A stretch of DNA of 57,507 nucleotides from Lampropedia hyalina DSM 16112 (GCF_900129055.1 NZ_FQUZ01000002.1:1-57507), one strand, 5' to 3'. Shown: positions 8,810-17,939, counted from the stretch's first letter. Numbers and translations are program-made. The notes: generated from the sequence alone by a model not told the origin.

Positions 8810-9946
8810 CTAAGCCAACTCCTCCACCAACACTGGCACGCGAGCGGCCACGGCACACATCAGTTCATAGCCCACCGTCTGGGCGTGGGCGGCCACGGTA
8901 TCGATGGACAGTGATGTCCCGTGGCTGGAACGCCCCCACAGCACCACCTCACTGCCATATCCAGCAGCGCGCCCAGCAGCCCGTGCAGGCTCCAGATCAA
9001 CGGCCAGCATGTCCATGCTGACGCGCCCGATGGTGCGGCTGGCCACGCCATCGACCAGCACTGGCGTGCCCGTGCCGCAAATGCGCGGATAGCCATCGGC
9101 ATAGCCACAGGCGACCACCCCGAGGCGCATGGGCCGCTCGGCCACGAACGTGGAACCATAGCCCACCGTGTCGCCCGGCTGCAATTGCTGCACGGCAATG
9201 ATGCGACTGCGCAGGCTCATGGCAGGTTGCAAATTCCAGTCTGTGGCGGTGCGGTGCGGGTAGTCGGGCGCACTGCCATACAGGGCAATGCCGGCACGCA
9301 CCCAATCCAGCCCCATCTGCTGTGGCTGGCCAAAGCGCAGCAAGGCAGCACTGTTGCAGATGCAGCGTTCGCCGGGCAAATCCTGCGTCACTTGCTGGAA
9401 CATGGCCAGCGGGGTGGCTACCGCAGTAGTATCCGAGGCATCCATGCCATAACGGTCGGCATCGCTGAAGTGCATCATGAAGGAGACTTCTTCCACTTGC
9501 GGCAGGGCATTCAGGCGCGACCACGCAGCGCGATAGCGCGCGGGCGTGAAGCCCAAGCGGTTCATGCCTGCATTCAGCTTGAGAAAAACCCGATGCGGCA
9601 CATGCGTCTTGTGGGCCGCCAGCATGTCGATCTGTTCGTCGCAGTGTACGGTGTGCCACAGCCCCAGGCGGGAGCACAGTTCCAGGTCGCGGGCATCAAA
9701 CACGCCTTCCAGCAGCAGAATCGGGCCACGCCAGCCCAGCGCACGCACGCGCTGCGCCTCATCCACTTCCAGCAGTGCGAAGCCATCACTGGCACGCAGA
9801 CCGGCATAGGCATTCTCGATACCATGACCGTAGGCGTTGGCCTTGACGACCGACATGATGCGCGAATCGGGCACATGGCGGCGCATGACTGCCAGGTTGT
9901 GCCGCAGGGCAGACTGGTGGATGATGGCTTGAATGGGGCGGGGCAT
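8810..9946 (-). CDS. alr: alanine racemase
   Basis: PLP enzyme of 378 residues interconverting L- and D-alanine, supplying D-Ala for the Ddl and MurF ligases encoded further right in the window. The PLP lysine is Lys35 in VVKANAYGHG and the second catalytic base is Tyr263 in TVGYGSTF. The TIM barrel and C-terminal beta domain are complete. The ATG at 9946 (MPRPIQAIIH) is preferred to an in-frame TTG at 9961. The stop is TAG, showing that amber is used as an ordinary terminator here. Whether it is the biosynthetic (alr) or catabolic (dadX) form cannot be told from sequence. Confidence 0.93.
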   Translation of the reverse strand: MPRPIQAIIHQSALRHNLAVMRRHVPDSRIMSVVKANAYGHGIENAYAGLRASDGFALLEVDEAQRVRALGWRGPILLLEGVFDARDLELCSRLGLWHTVHCDEQIDMLAAHKTHVPHRVFLKLNAGMNRLGFTPARYRAAWSRLNALPQVEEVSFMMHFSDADRYGMDASDTTAVATPLAMFQQVTQDLPGERCICNSAALLRFGQPQQMGLDWVRAGIALYGSAPDYPHRTATDWNLQPAMSLRSRIIAVQQLQPGDTVGYGSTFVAERPMRLGVVACGYADGYPRICGTGTPVLVDGVASRTIGRVSMDMLAVDLEPARAAGRAAGYGSEVVLWGRSSHGTSLSIDTVAAHAQTVGYELMCAVAARVPVLVEELA

Positions 9947-10265
9947 AAGGGCTTGCTGCAACCGGGGCAGGCATCCGAAAAGACGAAGCCTTCGATTGTG
10001 GCACTGTGGCGAAGCCGCAAATGCTTCGGCAAGCCTGTGCCCGCCAATGGGATGCAGCGCAAGGCGGATTTTGCTGACCTTCCCTCACAGGGCTGCCTTG
10101 GCAGTGTGATATAACGCCTTGCCATCGCCAGCAACAGACCACCGCAGCGAAGCGTGGCGGTGGATTCGCACGATGTCATGGGCTTGCGAGCCTTCTTTGA
10201 CGGATTTGTCAGGTCGCCTTGGGCAACTCCTTGCCATTACCCCTTCCTCAGACCAGCACACACCC
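9947..10265. other. alr / lplT divergent intergenic region
   Basis: 319 bases without a convincing gene, holding the divergent promoters of alr and lplT. A TATAAC hexamer in GTGATATAACGCC (about 10105-10117) may be an lplT -10 element. A 7-bp inverted repeat CCACCGC-N11-GCGGTGG spans 10139-10163 in the lplT leader, and CGAAGC-N7-GCTTCG lies near 10010-10030. The lplT frame stays open upstream to a TTG at 10119, but that stretch does not resemble an N-terminus of the family. Confidence 0.4.
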
Positions 10266-11576
10266 ATGAAACCCGGTTTTTCCAAGATCATGTCGGCGCA
10301 GTTCTTCAGCTCGCTGGCAGACAATGCCCTGTTCGTGGTGGCGGTCGAGATGTTGCGTACCGGCGGCGCGCACCCCTGGCAGAGTGCCGCGCTGGTGCCG
10401 ATGTTCGCACTGTTCTATGTGCTGCTCGCGCCGTTCGTCGGAGCCTTTGCCGATGCCTACCCGAAAGGGCGCGTCATGTTCATGAGCAACGCCATCAAGG
10501 TCGTGGGCTGTGTGATGATGATGTATGGCTCGCACCCGCTGCTGTCCTACGCGCTGGTGGGCCTGGGCGCAGCCGTGTATTCCCCGGCCAAATACGGCAT
10601 CCTGACAGAGCTGCTGCCGCCATCCATGCTGGTCAAGGCCAACGGCTGGATGGAGGGACTGACAATCACCTCCATCATCCTCGGGGTGGTGCTGGGCGGG
10701 GTGCTGGTGAGCGAAAGCCTGTACCTGTGGATGCTGGACTGGCATCTGCCCGGTTTCTCGATGCTGCTGCACGACCGCATCCAAATGGCCCTGGGGCTGA
10801 TCGTGTTGGTCTATGGGCTGGCAGCGGCCATCAATATCTTCATTCCCCGCACCAATGCGGCCACCCGCCCGATGTGGCGCAACAAGAATCTGGGGCCACT
10901 GGGCTGCCTGCAAGTGCTGACACGGGATTTCTGGCGTTCCAACCGCCGCCTCTGGCGCGACAAGCTGGGGCAGATCTCGCTGGCCACCACCACGCTGTTC
11001 TGGGGTGCGTCGGGCAATCTGCGCTACCTCGTACTGGCCTGGAGTGCCGCCGTGCTGGGGCTGGGAACCACGCAGTCCTCCGCGCTGCTGGGTGTGGTGG
11101 CGATTGGTACGGCCATCGGTGCCGTGGTATCGGCCATGCGCATCCGGCTGGATCAGGCCACCCGGGTACTGCCCCTGGGCGTTCTGATGGGCGTGGTGGT
11201 CGTGGCCATGCACTGGATTGGCCACATCGCGCTGGTGGTGCCGATCCTAGTGTTCGTCGGCATTCTGGGCGGCTACCTGGTCGTGCCGATGAACGCCCTG
11301 CTGCAACACCGGGGACACTCGCTGATGGGCGCGGGCCGCTCGATTGCAGTGCAGAACTTCAACGAACAACTGTGCATCGTGCTGCTGGGCATGCTCTATG
11401 TGCTGGCCACCACGCTGGGGCTGTCGGCACGGGGGGCCATGACATCGTTCGGCATCATGGTGATGGCGGTCATGCTGCTGATCGCATTCTGGAACCGCCA
11501 CAATATGCAGCACCACCACGAGGCCATCGAGCACGAACACCATCTGATCCGGCTCGATCACCATCGGCAGAGATAA
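10266..11576 (+). CDS. lplT: lysophospholipid transporter LplT (MFS)
   Basis: Inner-membrane MFS flippase of 436 residues that brings lysophospholipids back across the cytoplasmic membrane for re-acylation. The N-terminal MKPGFSKIMSAQFFSSLADN and the SPAKYGILTELLP stretch near residue 110 are typical of LplT. About twelve hydrophobic segments run to residue 405, then a His-rich cytoplasmic tail (HHHEAIEHEHHLIRLDHHRQ) that might bind metal. No aas acyltransferase gene is next to it, unlike enterobacteria. The ATG at 10266 is used; the longer in-frame opening from 10119 has no family resemblance. Confidence 0.9.
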   Translation: MKPGFSKIMSAQFFSSLADNALFVVAVEMLRTGGAHPWQSAALVPMFALFYVLLAPFVGAFADAYPKGRVMFMSNAIKVVGCVMMMYGSHPLLSYALVGLGAAVYSPAKYGILTELLPPSMLVKANGWMEGLTITSIILGVVLGGVLVSESLYLWMLDWHLPGFSMLLHDRIQMALGLIVLVYGLAAAINIFIPRTNAATRPMWRNKNLGPLGCLQVLTRDFWRSNRRLWRDKLGQISLATTTLFWGASGNLRYLVLAWSAAVLGLGTTQSSALLGVVAIGTAIGAVVSAMRIRLDQATRVLPLGVLMGVVVVAMHWIGHIALVVPILVFVGILGGYLVVPMNALLQHRGHSLMGAGRSIAVQNFNEQLCIVLLGMLYVLATTLGLSARGAMTSFGIMVMAVMLLIAFWNRHNMQHHHEAIEHEHHLIRLDHHRQR

Positions 11577-11607
11577 TCGCCCCATTTCCTGTGCAGAATA
11601 CCGTCGC

Positions 11608-12408
11608 ATGACCCCGCCCGCCACACCACCCGCCCTGCCACCACGGGCACAAGCCATGATTCTGGCTGCCGGACGCGGCGCGCGCATGCAGCCCCTGACC
11701 GACCACACCCCCAAGCCACTGCTGCCCGTTCACGGCAAGCCCCTGCTGCAATGGCACCTGGAAGCCCTGCAACAGGCCGGTGTGGGCCACGCCCTCATCA
11801 ACACCGGCTGGCTGGGTGAGCAGATCGCCCACCGCTGGGGCGATGGCCTGCACAGCGCGCACGGCAGCCTGCACCTGCAATACTCGCGCGAAGACTTGGA
11901 CTTTGGCGCAGGCATCGAAACCGCCGGCGGCATTGCCCGCGCCCTGCCTCGACTGGAAGACACCTTCTGGCTGGTGGCTGGCGATGCCTTCATGCCCGGC
12001 TGGCAATTCGATGAGGCACAGCGCGCCCGCTTTGGCAGCAGCCCCCTGCTGGCGCACCTGTGGCTGGTGCCCAACCCCGAGCACCACCCGCAAGGCGACT
12101 TCGGACTGGGGGCCGACGGGCTGGCCATCAACCCGGCCTCCTGCGGTGCTGCACAGCCGCTCCCGGAAACGCTCTATACCTACAGCGGCCTGGCCCTGCT
12201 GCGCCGCGAACTGTTCCAGTCGCCCTGGTGCGACATTCCCGCAGGCAACCCCCAGGGAGTGGCACAACCGCTGGCCCCGCTGCTGCGCAAGGCCATGGAT
12301 GCGGGCCGCGTCAGTGCCGAACTCTATCGTGGCCCGTGGGTGGATGTGGGCACACCCGCGCGACTGGCAACCGTCAATGCCCCAGACCATTCACATCACT
12401 ATCTCTGA
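11608..12408 (+). CDS. murU: MurU-like sugar-1-phosphate nucleotidyltransferase
   Basis: Nucleotidyltransferase of 266 residues. The N-terminal AMILAAGRGARMQPLTDHTP (16-35) is the NTP-binding G-x-G-x-R-x-x-P-L-T signature and is followed by KPLLPVHGKPLLQWHLE. AGDAF near 130 supplies a metal Asp and WVDVGTPARL closes the domain. The size and motifs fit MurU, which makes UDP-MurNAc from MurNAc-1-phosphate in the cell-wall recycling route of pseudomonads and many betaproteobacteria. The kinase partner AmgK is not visible nearby, so the assignment to MurNAc rather than another sugar is by family similarity. It sits 31 bases after lplT on the same strand. Confidence 0.78.
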   Translation: MTPPATPPALPPRAQAMILAAGRGARMQPLTDHTPKPLLPVHGKPLLQWHLEALQQAGVGHALINTGWLGEQIAHRWGDGLHSAHGSLHLQYSREDLDFGAGIETAGGIARALPRLEDTFWLVAGDAFMPGWQFDEAQRARFGSSPLLAHLWLVPNPEHHPQGDFGLGADGLAINPASCGAAQPLPETLYTYSGLALLRRELFQSPWCDIPAGNPQGVAQPLAPLLRKAMDAGRVSAELYRGPWVDVGTPARLATVNAPDHSHHYL

Positions 12409-12559
12409 CTCCCTGCCAAGGTGCAAATAAGCGACAGTCATCACGCAGCCCGGTGCTGCATTCGTTTACCATAGAAACCTGTGCGCGACGGGAACGCCAC
12501 CGCAACAGGCGGCTCCCGCGCCAATCATAATGGGCCATACCAGCAAAGGAATTATCGGC

Positions 12560-13306
12560 ATGTGGGAACGCATCAAGGGTCTCTGGCAGCAGCAAGACCA
12601 CCCAGAACTGGCACGATCAGAGCAAGAACAACAAACCGACCTCGACTTCTTATCGCAAGAGTTGCAGGCACAGCGGCTGGATGGACTCGAACAGCAACTG
12701 CGCCCCCTCACCACCTCCAAATTCCGCCCCGTCGCCCAACGGGCCGAACGGATGCTGGGGCTGGTCTGGTTCCACCAGCGCAAATACACCAAGGCCCTGC
12801 CGATCTTCGAGGATCTGGCCCGCCAGACCAACAGCCTGAACGACTGGTTCAATGTGGTCACCTCCGCGACCCTGGGCGGGGAAATCGCCCGTGGAGCCGG
12901 AGCCTTCGAGCGTGCCCTGGAACGCCAGCGCAGCCAGGCCGATGAAGCTTCGGCAGATGCCGCCGCGCAACCGAGCATCGCCATGCTGCATTACTTCTAC
13001 GCCTGTGCACTGCGGGATGCGCAGGCCTACGAACAGGCATTCGAGCAGTTGCAGATTCTGCGCACACTGTTCGAGAAGCTCTCCAAGGGCAGTGACCCGG
13101 AACGCCTGCACCTGCGCGGCCTGCCATCGCTGGAGCAACTGCTGGAGCTGATGGTGGATGTACTCTCACAATCGGACAGCACCTCGGAAGCCGCCGGCTG
13201 GGTACAGGCCTTTGGCGGCAAACTGGACAATGCCTTTCAGGAGCCGGTGCAGCAGGCCGTCGTGCAGTTGCTGCAAACGGCCAGCAATGACAGTGCACCG
13301 TCCTGA
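12560..13306 (+). CDS. uncharacterised helical (TPR-like) protein
   Basis: Soluble protein of 248 residues, not recognised by name. It is almost all helical, with TPR-like helix pairs such as AERMLGLVWFHQRKYTKALPI and FYACALRDAQAYEQAFEQLQ (each spaced like A/G-Y-A repeats), and an acidic/Gln-rich N-terminus. There is no signal peptide or membrane segment. The start at 12560 (MWERIKGLW) was chosen because AAAGGAA stands 8 bases upstream; an in-frame ATG at 12530 has none. It follows murU after 151 bases and ends at a hairpin shared with the converging methyltransferase gene. A scaffold role is possible but not shown. Confidence 0.72.
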   Translation: MWERIKGLWQQQDHPELARSEQEQQTDLDFLSQELQAQRLDGLEQQLRPLTTSKFRPVAQRAERMLGLVWFHQRKYTKALPIFEDLARQTNSLNDWFNVVTSATLGGEIARGAGAFERALERQRSQADEASADAAAQPSIAMLHYFYACALRDAQAYEQAFEQLQILRTLFEKLSKGSDPERLHLRGLPSLEQLLELMVDVLSQSDSTSEAAGWVQAFGGKLDNAFQEPVQQAVVQLLQTASNDSAPS

Positions 13307-13312
13307 CGCCTT

Positions 13313-13346
13313 GAACCGGGTCGGCGGGCACAAACGCACCCGGTTC
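13313..13346 (+). terminator. candidate terminator between converging genes
   Basis: A perfect 9-bp inverted repeat, GAACCGGGT-N16-ACCCGGTTC, starts 7 bases after the stop of the helical protein gene and is followed on the plus strand by GAAATTT. It lies between convergent genes, so it could end transcription from the left; the T-tract is weak. Confidence 0.5.
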
Positions 13347-13361
13347 GAAATTTCCCTGCAA

Positions 13362-14186
13362 TCATCCGGCCACTCGGTTCTGTGCAGGCACATGCACCAC
13401 GGCGGGCCATTGATCCTGTAGAAAAGGCATGTTGTCCAGCCAGAGCCATGGCGAAACATCAGGCCGAATGCTGCGGATGGGCTGGACATGCACCGCAACC
13501 GGTCGCGCACACCATTGCGACAGCAGCGACTCCACCTCTGTGGGTACCACGCCCCAGGGCATGGGCGGCACCTTGTAGAACGGGGTCTTCCAGAATCCCA
13601 GCGGACTGGTGGTCCAGAGTGAGATCCACGGTGGAATCACGTCAAACACCAGTTCGACACGGGGAAAACGCTCCAGAATCGCGGTCAGCAACCCGCGTAC
13701 CTGCTGCTGCGAGAAATACATCAGCAGCCCCTGCACCGTGACCATCAGTGCGCCATCCGGGTCGATTTGTTCCATCCATTCCAGCGACAGGCAATCCTGG
13801 GCAATGTGCCGGCAACGGGCGTGGTCGGTGACCAGTCGTTGCCGCCATGCCAGGCTCTCGGGCAGATCCACCAGCAGCCACTGGGCCTGCCCGTTGTCCA
13901 GGCGGGCATTCTGCGTCTCCAGACCGCAACCCAGCTCCACCACTGTGCCATTGGGGTGTTGCGCCAGCCACTGCGACACGATGGCATCGAACAGGCAGGC
14001 ACGCGCGGCAATCGAGCCATCCGGCGGGCCGAAATGGTGCAGAAAACTGAAATCGATCTGGCGGTAGATCTGCTCTGCCGCTTCATCTTTCAGCAGGGTG
14101 TCGGGGCGCATGGACTCGGCGGCCCGGTGGTACAGCGTCCACAGCATGGTCTGTGGTACACCGGCAAGCTTGACATCGGGTTTCAT
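13362..14186 (-). CDS. SAM-dependent methyltransferase, LCM/TcmP (PPM1) family
   Basis: Class I methyltransferase of 274 residues. The SAM-binding glycine motif is VVELGCGLETQNARL (near 85), followed by LLVDLPESLAWRQRL and a post-motif VQGLLMYFSQQQVRGLL that is typical of the leucine carboxyl methyltransferase / tetracenomycin O-methyltransferase family. Bacterial members methylate carboxyl or hydroxyl groups of small molecules; the substrate here is unknown. The ATG at 14186 has AGGAG 8 bases upstream (CAGGAGACCCCACCATG); the frame opens further to 14216 without such a site. The gene seems monocistronic, with a dyad operator-like element 110-140 bases upstream. Confidence 0.83.
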   Translation of the reverse strand: MKPDVKLAGVPQTMLWTLYHRAAESMRPDTLLKDEAAEQIYRQIDFSFLHHFGPPDGSIAARACLFDAIVSQWLAQHPNGTVVELGCGLETQNARLDNGQAQWLLVDLPESLAWRQRLVTDHARCRHIAQDCLSLEWMEQIDPDGALMVTVQGLLMYFSQQQVRGLLTAILERFPRVELVFDVIPPWISLWTTSPLGFWKTPFYKVPPMPWGVVPTEVESLLSQWCARPVAVHVQPIRSIRPDVSPWLWLDNMPFLQDQWPAVVHVPAQNRVAG

Positions 14187-14298
14187 GGTGGGGTCTCCTG
14201 AATGGGCAGGCAGCACGCTGTTTCAGATGACCAAATACCATCGGAGGCTGCGCTGGCTTGAGGGCATGTACGGACTGAATCCGCCTGTTTGATTGCAC

Positions 14299-14326
14299 AC
14301 AGTGTCTGGAACAGATTCCACACTGT
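14299..14326. promoter_or_regulatory. two-part dyad upstream of the methyltransferase gene
   Basis: ACAGTGT-CT-GGAA-CAGA-TTCC-ACACTGT is a nested inverted repeat: 7-bp outer arms and 4-bp inner arms separated by a two-base bulge. It lies 113-140 bases upstream of the leftward methyltransferase start, inside the 269-base gap to the STAS-domain gene, so it could be an operator. No adjacent regulator gene explains it. Confidence 0.35.
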
Positions 14327-14455
14327 CCATCATACCTGCCAGTGCCGACCCAGCCACCGGCAAACCTCACGTTCACCCGATTCAGAAAACCCCATACCAT
14401 CCAACCGACTGGCCGAAACCGCCTACGCTACCCCGTCCCCACAGGGGCGAAGCCT

Positions 14456-16144
14456 TTATTTCTTGCGCAACACGATGGTGGCGTATTCATGAATGCCCAG
14501 AATATTGAAAAAGATCGCAATCAAATGATGGGGGTGATGGAAAACCACATTGCGCCCCTGTTCGCGCTGCTGGATGGCCCAGTTCAGCACCGAACCCGCC
14601 GCCGGAAAATCAATGCGAATCAGATGACCACATTCGATGATCGCGGACGCTCCCGCTTCCAGCCTGGACACCGCCTGATTCAGTGCCTGCTCGGCATCGT
14701 TTTCGATCACTCCCTGCAACTGACTCTGACGGCCTGTACGCGGCTCCAGAGCATCCTCTGCCAGCAAATCGGGCAAGGTCTCGGTCGTATCGGTATAGCT
14801 GGCTCTGGGGGCCACCCATGAAGGCGGCGATTCTTCATAGGTGATGGTGAAATCCAGCGCGGCTTCGTCGAAGGCCCCCTGATCGCCCATCAGGAACAGA
14901 ATGGCCAGCAACAGCGACCACCAGCCCCGATGTGTATCAGGCTGCCCCACCTGGGTGTGCTCACGCACCAATGCCAGCAAGTGTTCACCGCCAATGAAGA
15001 CCACTTCGCCCGGCTGTTGCGCCAGCTCAGTGACCATTTCTGCCAGAGAGACCAGCGCATCCTCCTGCACAGCCAGCAGCTTGCTCCAATTGAGCTGATA
15101 AGGCGCGCAGGCACGGTTTTTCAGAGTCCTCGCCGTCGCCAGCGATTGGACAGACAAATCCGGGGGGCTTAACCATGAAAATGGCCGCACATTCGATGCC
15201 GTGCTCGCCCGTTCCTGCCCCAGCAGTTCGGGAATCGAAAACCAGACCGGAGCAGTGCGTCCAAACAGGCTGGCAAACTCAATCGACATGGTATCGAAAC
15301 CCTCGTGATTGCCAGTGGCACGGTACAGGTCGAACAAGGTCAGCCAAACATCCAGATAAGGCTGCAAAGGCTGAATCTCGCTGCCGATGGGTTGTTTTCT
15401 GACAATATCCAACAACAAGCTTTCTGTTTCTGCCATGCGGTCACTGGCAAACAGAATGGCCGCTTCTTCCAAATCAGACTCGTACATGCAAATATCCTTT
15501 GAATCCGCTCCATGCGCTGTGTTTTGCTGCCGCCGCAGTACCCTCTCCTGCCACAATGCCAGCAAAGGCTGATGCTCCAACTGTAACAGTTCCTTTCGCA
15601 ACCAGCGACCAAGGGGTGTGAAGTGTGGTGCTGGTTCTCCCAACGGGGCCGTGCCTGCCGCATCCCAGGCGGCTTCGATGGTCGTCGGACGGGCCACTGC
15701 CATGGCAGGCGGTGCATCCCCAACCTGCTCGTGTTCCGGCAGATGGTCCGTTTGCCACCATTGCTGGGCCAGCTTTTTTTCGATGGCATCGATCTTTTGC
15801 AGGGTGCCCACCCGCTGCTGCCGGGCCATATGGCTGGCGGTACCCGGCTCTGGTCCGAGCATGGAAGCACGAAAATCCGTGTTGGCCATCAATGGTGCCT
15901 GGGGCTGTTTCTTGCGGCTCTGGATGATCTTGCGGATGCGGGCAAACTCGGTCTTGCGGATGAAATTGTTGCGCCTGGCCCGTTCGCACTGCTCCTGTTC
16001 CTGCCGTGCCTCCAGAGCTTGCGGGGCTTTGGCTGGCCTGGAGGTTCCCAGATCGTTCCAGTCCCTGGTGGGATGGCGCACGAACAGCAACAGCCTGGAC
16101 AGAAAGCCCGGTGTCGTCTGCTCTGACTCTGGATTGTCCTTCAT
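14456..16144 (-). CDS. uncharacterised protein with C-terminal STAS-like domain
   Basis: Cytoplasmic protein of 562 residues without signal or membrane segments. The N-terminal 100 residues are basic and low in complexity (RKIIQSRKKQ). The middle third is helical and TPR-like (LLLDIVRKQP, LFDLYRATGNHEGF). The stretch GAFDEAALDFTITYEESPPSW introduces the C-terminal region, whose last 75 residues (AIIECGHLIRIDFPAAGSVL, then NVVFHHPHHLIAIFFNILGI) have the strand-helix pattern and DxxAA core of a STAS domain. A second, weaker STAS-like copy may lie near 380-450. This architecture recurs in betaproteobacteria but its function is not known to me. GGAGG precedes the ATG at 16144 by 6 bases. Confidence 0.75.
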   Translation of the reverse strand: MKDNPESEQTTPGFLSRLLLFVRHPTRDWNDLGTSRPAKAPQALEARQEQEQCERARRNNFIRKTEFARIRKIIQSRKKQPQAPLMANTDFRASMLGPEPGTASHMARQQRVGTLQKIDAIEKKLAQQWWQTDHLPEHEQVGDAPPAMAVARPTTIEAAWDAAGTAPLGEPAPHFTPLGRWLRKELLQLEHQPLLALWQERVLRRQQNTAHGADSKDICMYESDLEEAAILFASDRMAETESLLLDIVRKQPIGSEIQPLQPYLDVWLTLFDLYRATGNHEGFDTMSIEFASLFGRTAPVWFSIPELLGQERASTASNVRPFSWLSPPDLSVQSLATARTLKNRACAPYQLNWSKLLAVQEDALVSLAEMVTELAQQPGEVVFIGGEHLLALVREHTQVGQPDTHRGWWSLLLAILFLMGDQGAFDEAALDFTITYEESPPSWVAPRASYTDTTETLPDLLAEDALEPRTGRQSQLQGVIENDAEQALNQAVSRLEAGASAIIECGHLIRIDFPAAGSVLNWAIQQREQGRNVVFHHPHHLIAIFFNILGIHEYATIVLRKK

Positions 16145-16534
16145 GCCCACCCTCCGATTGCAAGTTTCGCCCGGGCGTGTCATATTCTCAGATGCCCCAA
16201 AGCCTTCGGATTATCGATGGACGATTCATTTATTATTCCGATTGCCTTGAAAACTGGATTATCCGCAGCACGCTCCTTACTGCCAACATTGAGGCAGCTA
16301 ATGTACCATGCCCGGCCAAAACCCTTATGACACCACTTGAATGGATATAGCCTGAATGGACCAGCCTGTATGCCATTCGGATATTCATACCAAAGTGTCA
16401 TTTGTTGATTATGCTCAACAAATGATGAAGATTGGCCAAAATAACGAAACACATTGGCGGCATTCTTTCGCCAGAAAATACCAGCGGTTGATTTATTGGT
16501 GAAATCAAACCCCGATGCGATTCACCCCACCCCC
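16145..16534. other. AT-richer intergenic region with an 11-bp dyad
   Basis: 390 bases between the end of radA and the STAS-domain gene, clearly poorer in G+C than its surroundings from about 16185 to 16500. It contains the perfect dyad TCATTTGTTGA-TTATGC-TCAACAAATGA at 16398-16425, which lacks a following T-tract on either strand and so looks more like an operator or a processed hairpin than a terminator. A 90-codon minus-strand frame (16180-16452, GTG start) covers most of it but has no ribosome-binding site and no recognised relatives. The promoter of the STAS-domain gene must lie here. The region could be a remnant of acquired DNA. Confidence 0.5.
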
Positions 16535-17926
16535 TCAGAAACCGCGCACCACCTCCAACGCCTGTTCGATGCGCTCGACGGCATGCACGGTCAGGCCCTC
16601 GATGGGCTTTTTCGGGGCATTCGCCTTGGGGACAATCGCCACGGCAAAGCCCAGCTTGGCGGCCTCGCGCAGGCGTTCCTGGCCCCGCGTGGCAGGGCGT
16701 ACCTCCCCGGCCAGCCCCACTTCACCAAAGGCGATGAAGCCCTTGGGCAAGGGCTTGCTGCGCAGCGATGACTGGATGGCCAGCAGCACGGCCAGATCGG
16801 CCGCCGGCTCGCTGATGCGCACCCCGCCCACAGCGTTGATGAACACGTCCTGATCGCCACAGGCCACCCCCGCATGGCGATGCAGCACGGCCAACAGCAT
16901 GGCCAGACGGTCGCGCTCCAGCCCCACCGAAAGGCGGCGCGGGCTGGGGCCGCCGCTGTCCACGAGTGCCTGAATCTCCACCAGCAGCGGGCGCGTGCCT
17001 TCCAGCGTCACCAGCACGCAACTGCCGGGCACGGCTTCGCTGTGCTGGCTCAGGAAAATGGCACTGGGGTTGGTCACGCCTTTCAGGCCAGTTTCGGTCA
17101 TGGCGAACACGCCGATTTCATTGACCGCACCGAAACGGTTCTTGATGGCGCGAATCAACCGGAAACTGCTGTGGGTGTCGCCTTCGAAGTACAGCACGGT
17201 ATCGACCATGTGCTCCAGCACGCGCGGCCCCGCCAGCGCACCTTCCTTGGTGACATGCCCCACCAGCACGATGGCAATGCCGCTGGCCTTGGCCAGCCGG
17301 GTAAGGTGGGCCGCACATTCACGCACCTGTGCCACCGAGCCGGGCGCGGAACTGAGCTGGTCTGAGTACAGGGTCTGGATGGAGTCGATCACCGCAATCG
17401 CCGGTTGCGTGGCCTCGATGGTGGCAAGAATTTTCTCCAGCTGGATTTCCGTCAGCACCTGCACCTGGCTGGCGGGTAGGCCCAGACGGCGCGACCGCAA
17501 CGCGATCTGCGCCCCGCTTTCCTCGCCACTGACGTACAGCGTGGGCAGCCCCAGGCGTTGCAGATGGTCGAGGGTTTGCAGCAGCAGCGTGGATTTGCCA
17601 ATGCCCGGGTCGCCGCCGATCAACACCACGGCCCCGTCCACCACACCGCCACCCAGCACCCGATCCAGCTCACCGATGCCAGTGGGCGTGCGGGCAATGT
17701 CGGTGGCCTCGATAGCCGCCAGTGGCGTCACCGGCTGTGCGGCTGCCAACCCGGCATAGTGCGAGGCCGCATAGCGGTTCTTGCCTGTGCCCGCCATGCC
17801 ACTGGCCGCGCCCGTGCTGGATTCCAGCATGGTATTCCAGGCATTGCAGGCCGGGCATTTGCCCAGCCAGCGCGAGGCAGTGGCCCCACATTCAGTACAG
17901 GTGAAAACGCTTTTTTCCTTGGCCAA
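16535..17926 (-). CDS. radA: DNA repair protein RadA
   Basis: RecA-related ATPase of 463 residues that promotes branch migration of recombination intermediates. The N-terminal C4 zinc finger (CTECGATASRWLGKCPAC, residues 10-27), the Walker A GGDPGIGKST (near 103), the RadA-specific KNRFGAVNEIG motif (near 262) and the C-terminal Lon-protease-like domain (about 350-455) are all present. The length is standard. It is the fourth gene of the leftward run tesA-pabBC-gtrA-radA, 13 bases after gtrA, so it may be cotranscribed. Confidence 0.96.
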   Translation of the reverse strand: MAKEKSVFTCTECGATASRWLGKCPACNAWNTMLESSTGAASGMAGTGKNRYAASHYAGLAAAQPVTPLAAIEATDIARTPTGIGELDRVLGGGVVDGAVVLIGGDPGIGKSTLLLQTLDHLQRLGLPTLYVSGEESGAQIALRSRRLGLPASQVQVLTEIQLEKILATIEATQPAIAVIDSIQTLYSDQLSSAPGSVAQVRECAAHLTRLAKASGIAIVLVGHVTKEGALAGPRVLEHMVDTVLYFEGDTHSSFRLIRAIKNRFGAVNEIGVFAMTETGLKGVTNPSAIFLSQHSEAVPGSCVLVTLEGTRPLLVEIQALVDSGGPSPRRLSVGLERDRLAMLLAVLHRHAGVACGDQDVFINAVGGVRISEPAADLAVLLAIQSSLRSKPLPKGFIAFGEVGLAGEVRPATRGQERLREAAKLGFAVAIVPKANAPKKPIEGLTVHAVERIEQALEVVRGF

Positions 17927-17939
17927 AACTGGAATCCCC

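Noticed and set aside
9947-10265. tRNA or small RNA gene between alr and lplT
   Set aside because: No cloverleaf with a GGTTCGA-type T loop was found; the short hairpins are not enough to call a small RNA.
16180-16452. 90-codon minus-strand frame in the AT-rich patch as a gene
   Set aside because: GTG start without ribosome-binding site, no recognised family, and the dyad lies inside it. Kept only as part of the intergenic entry.
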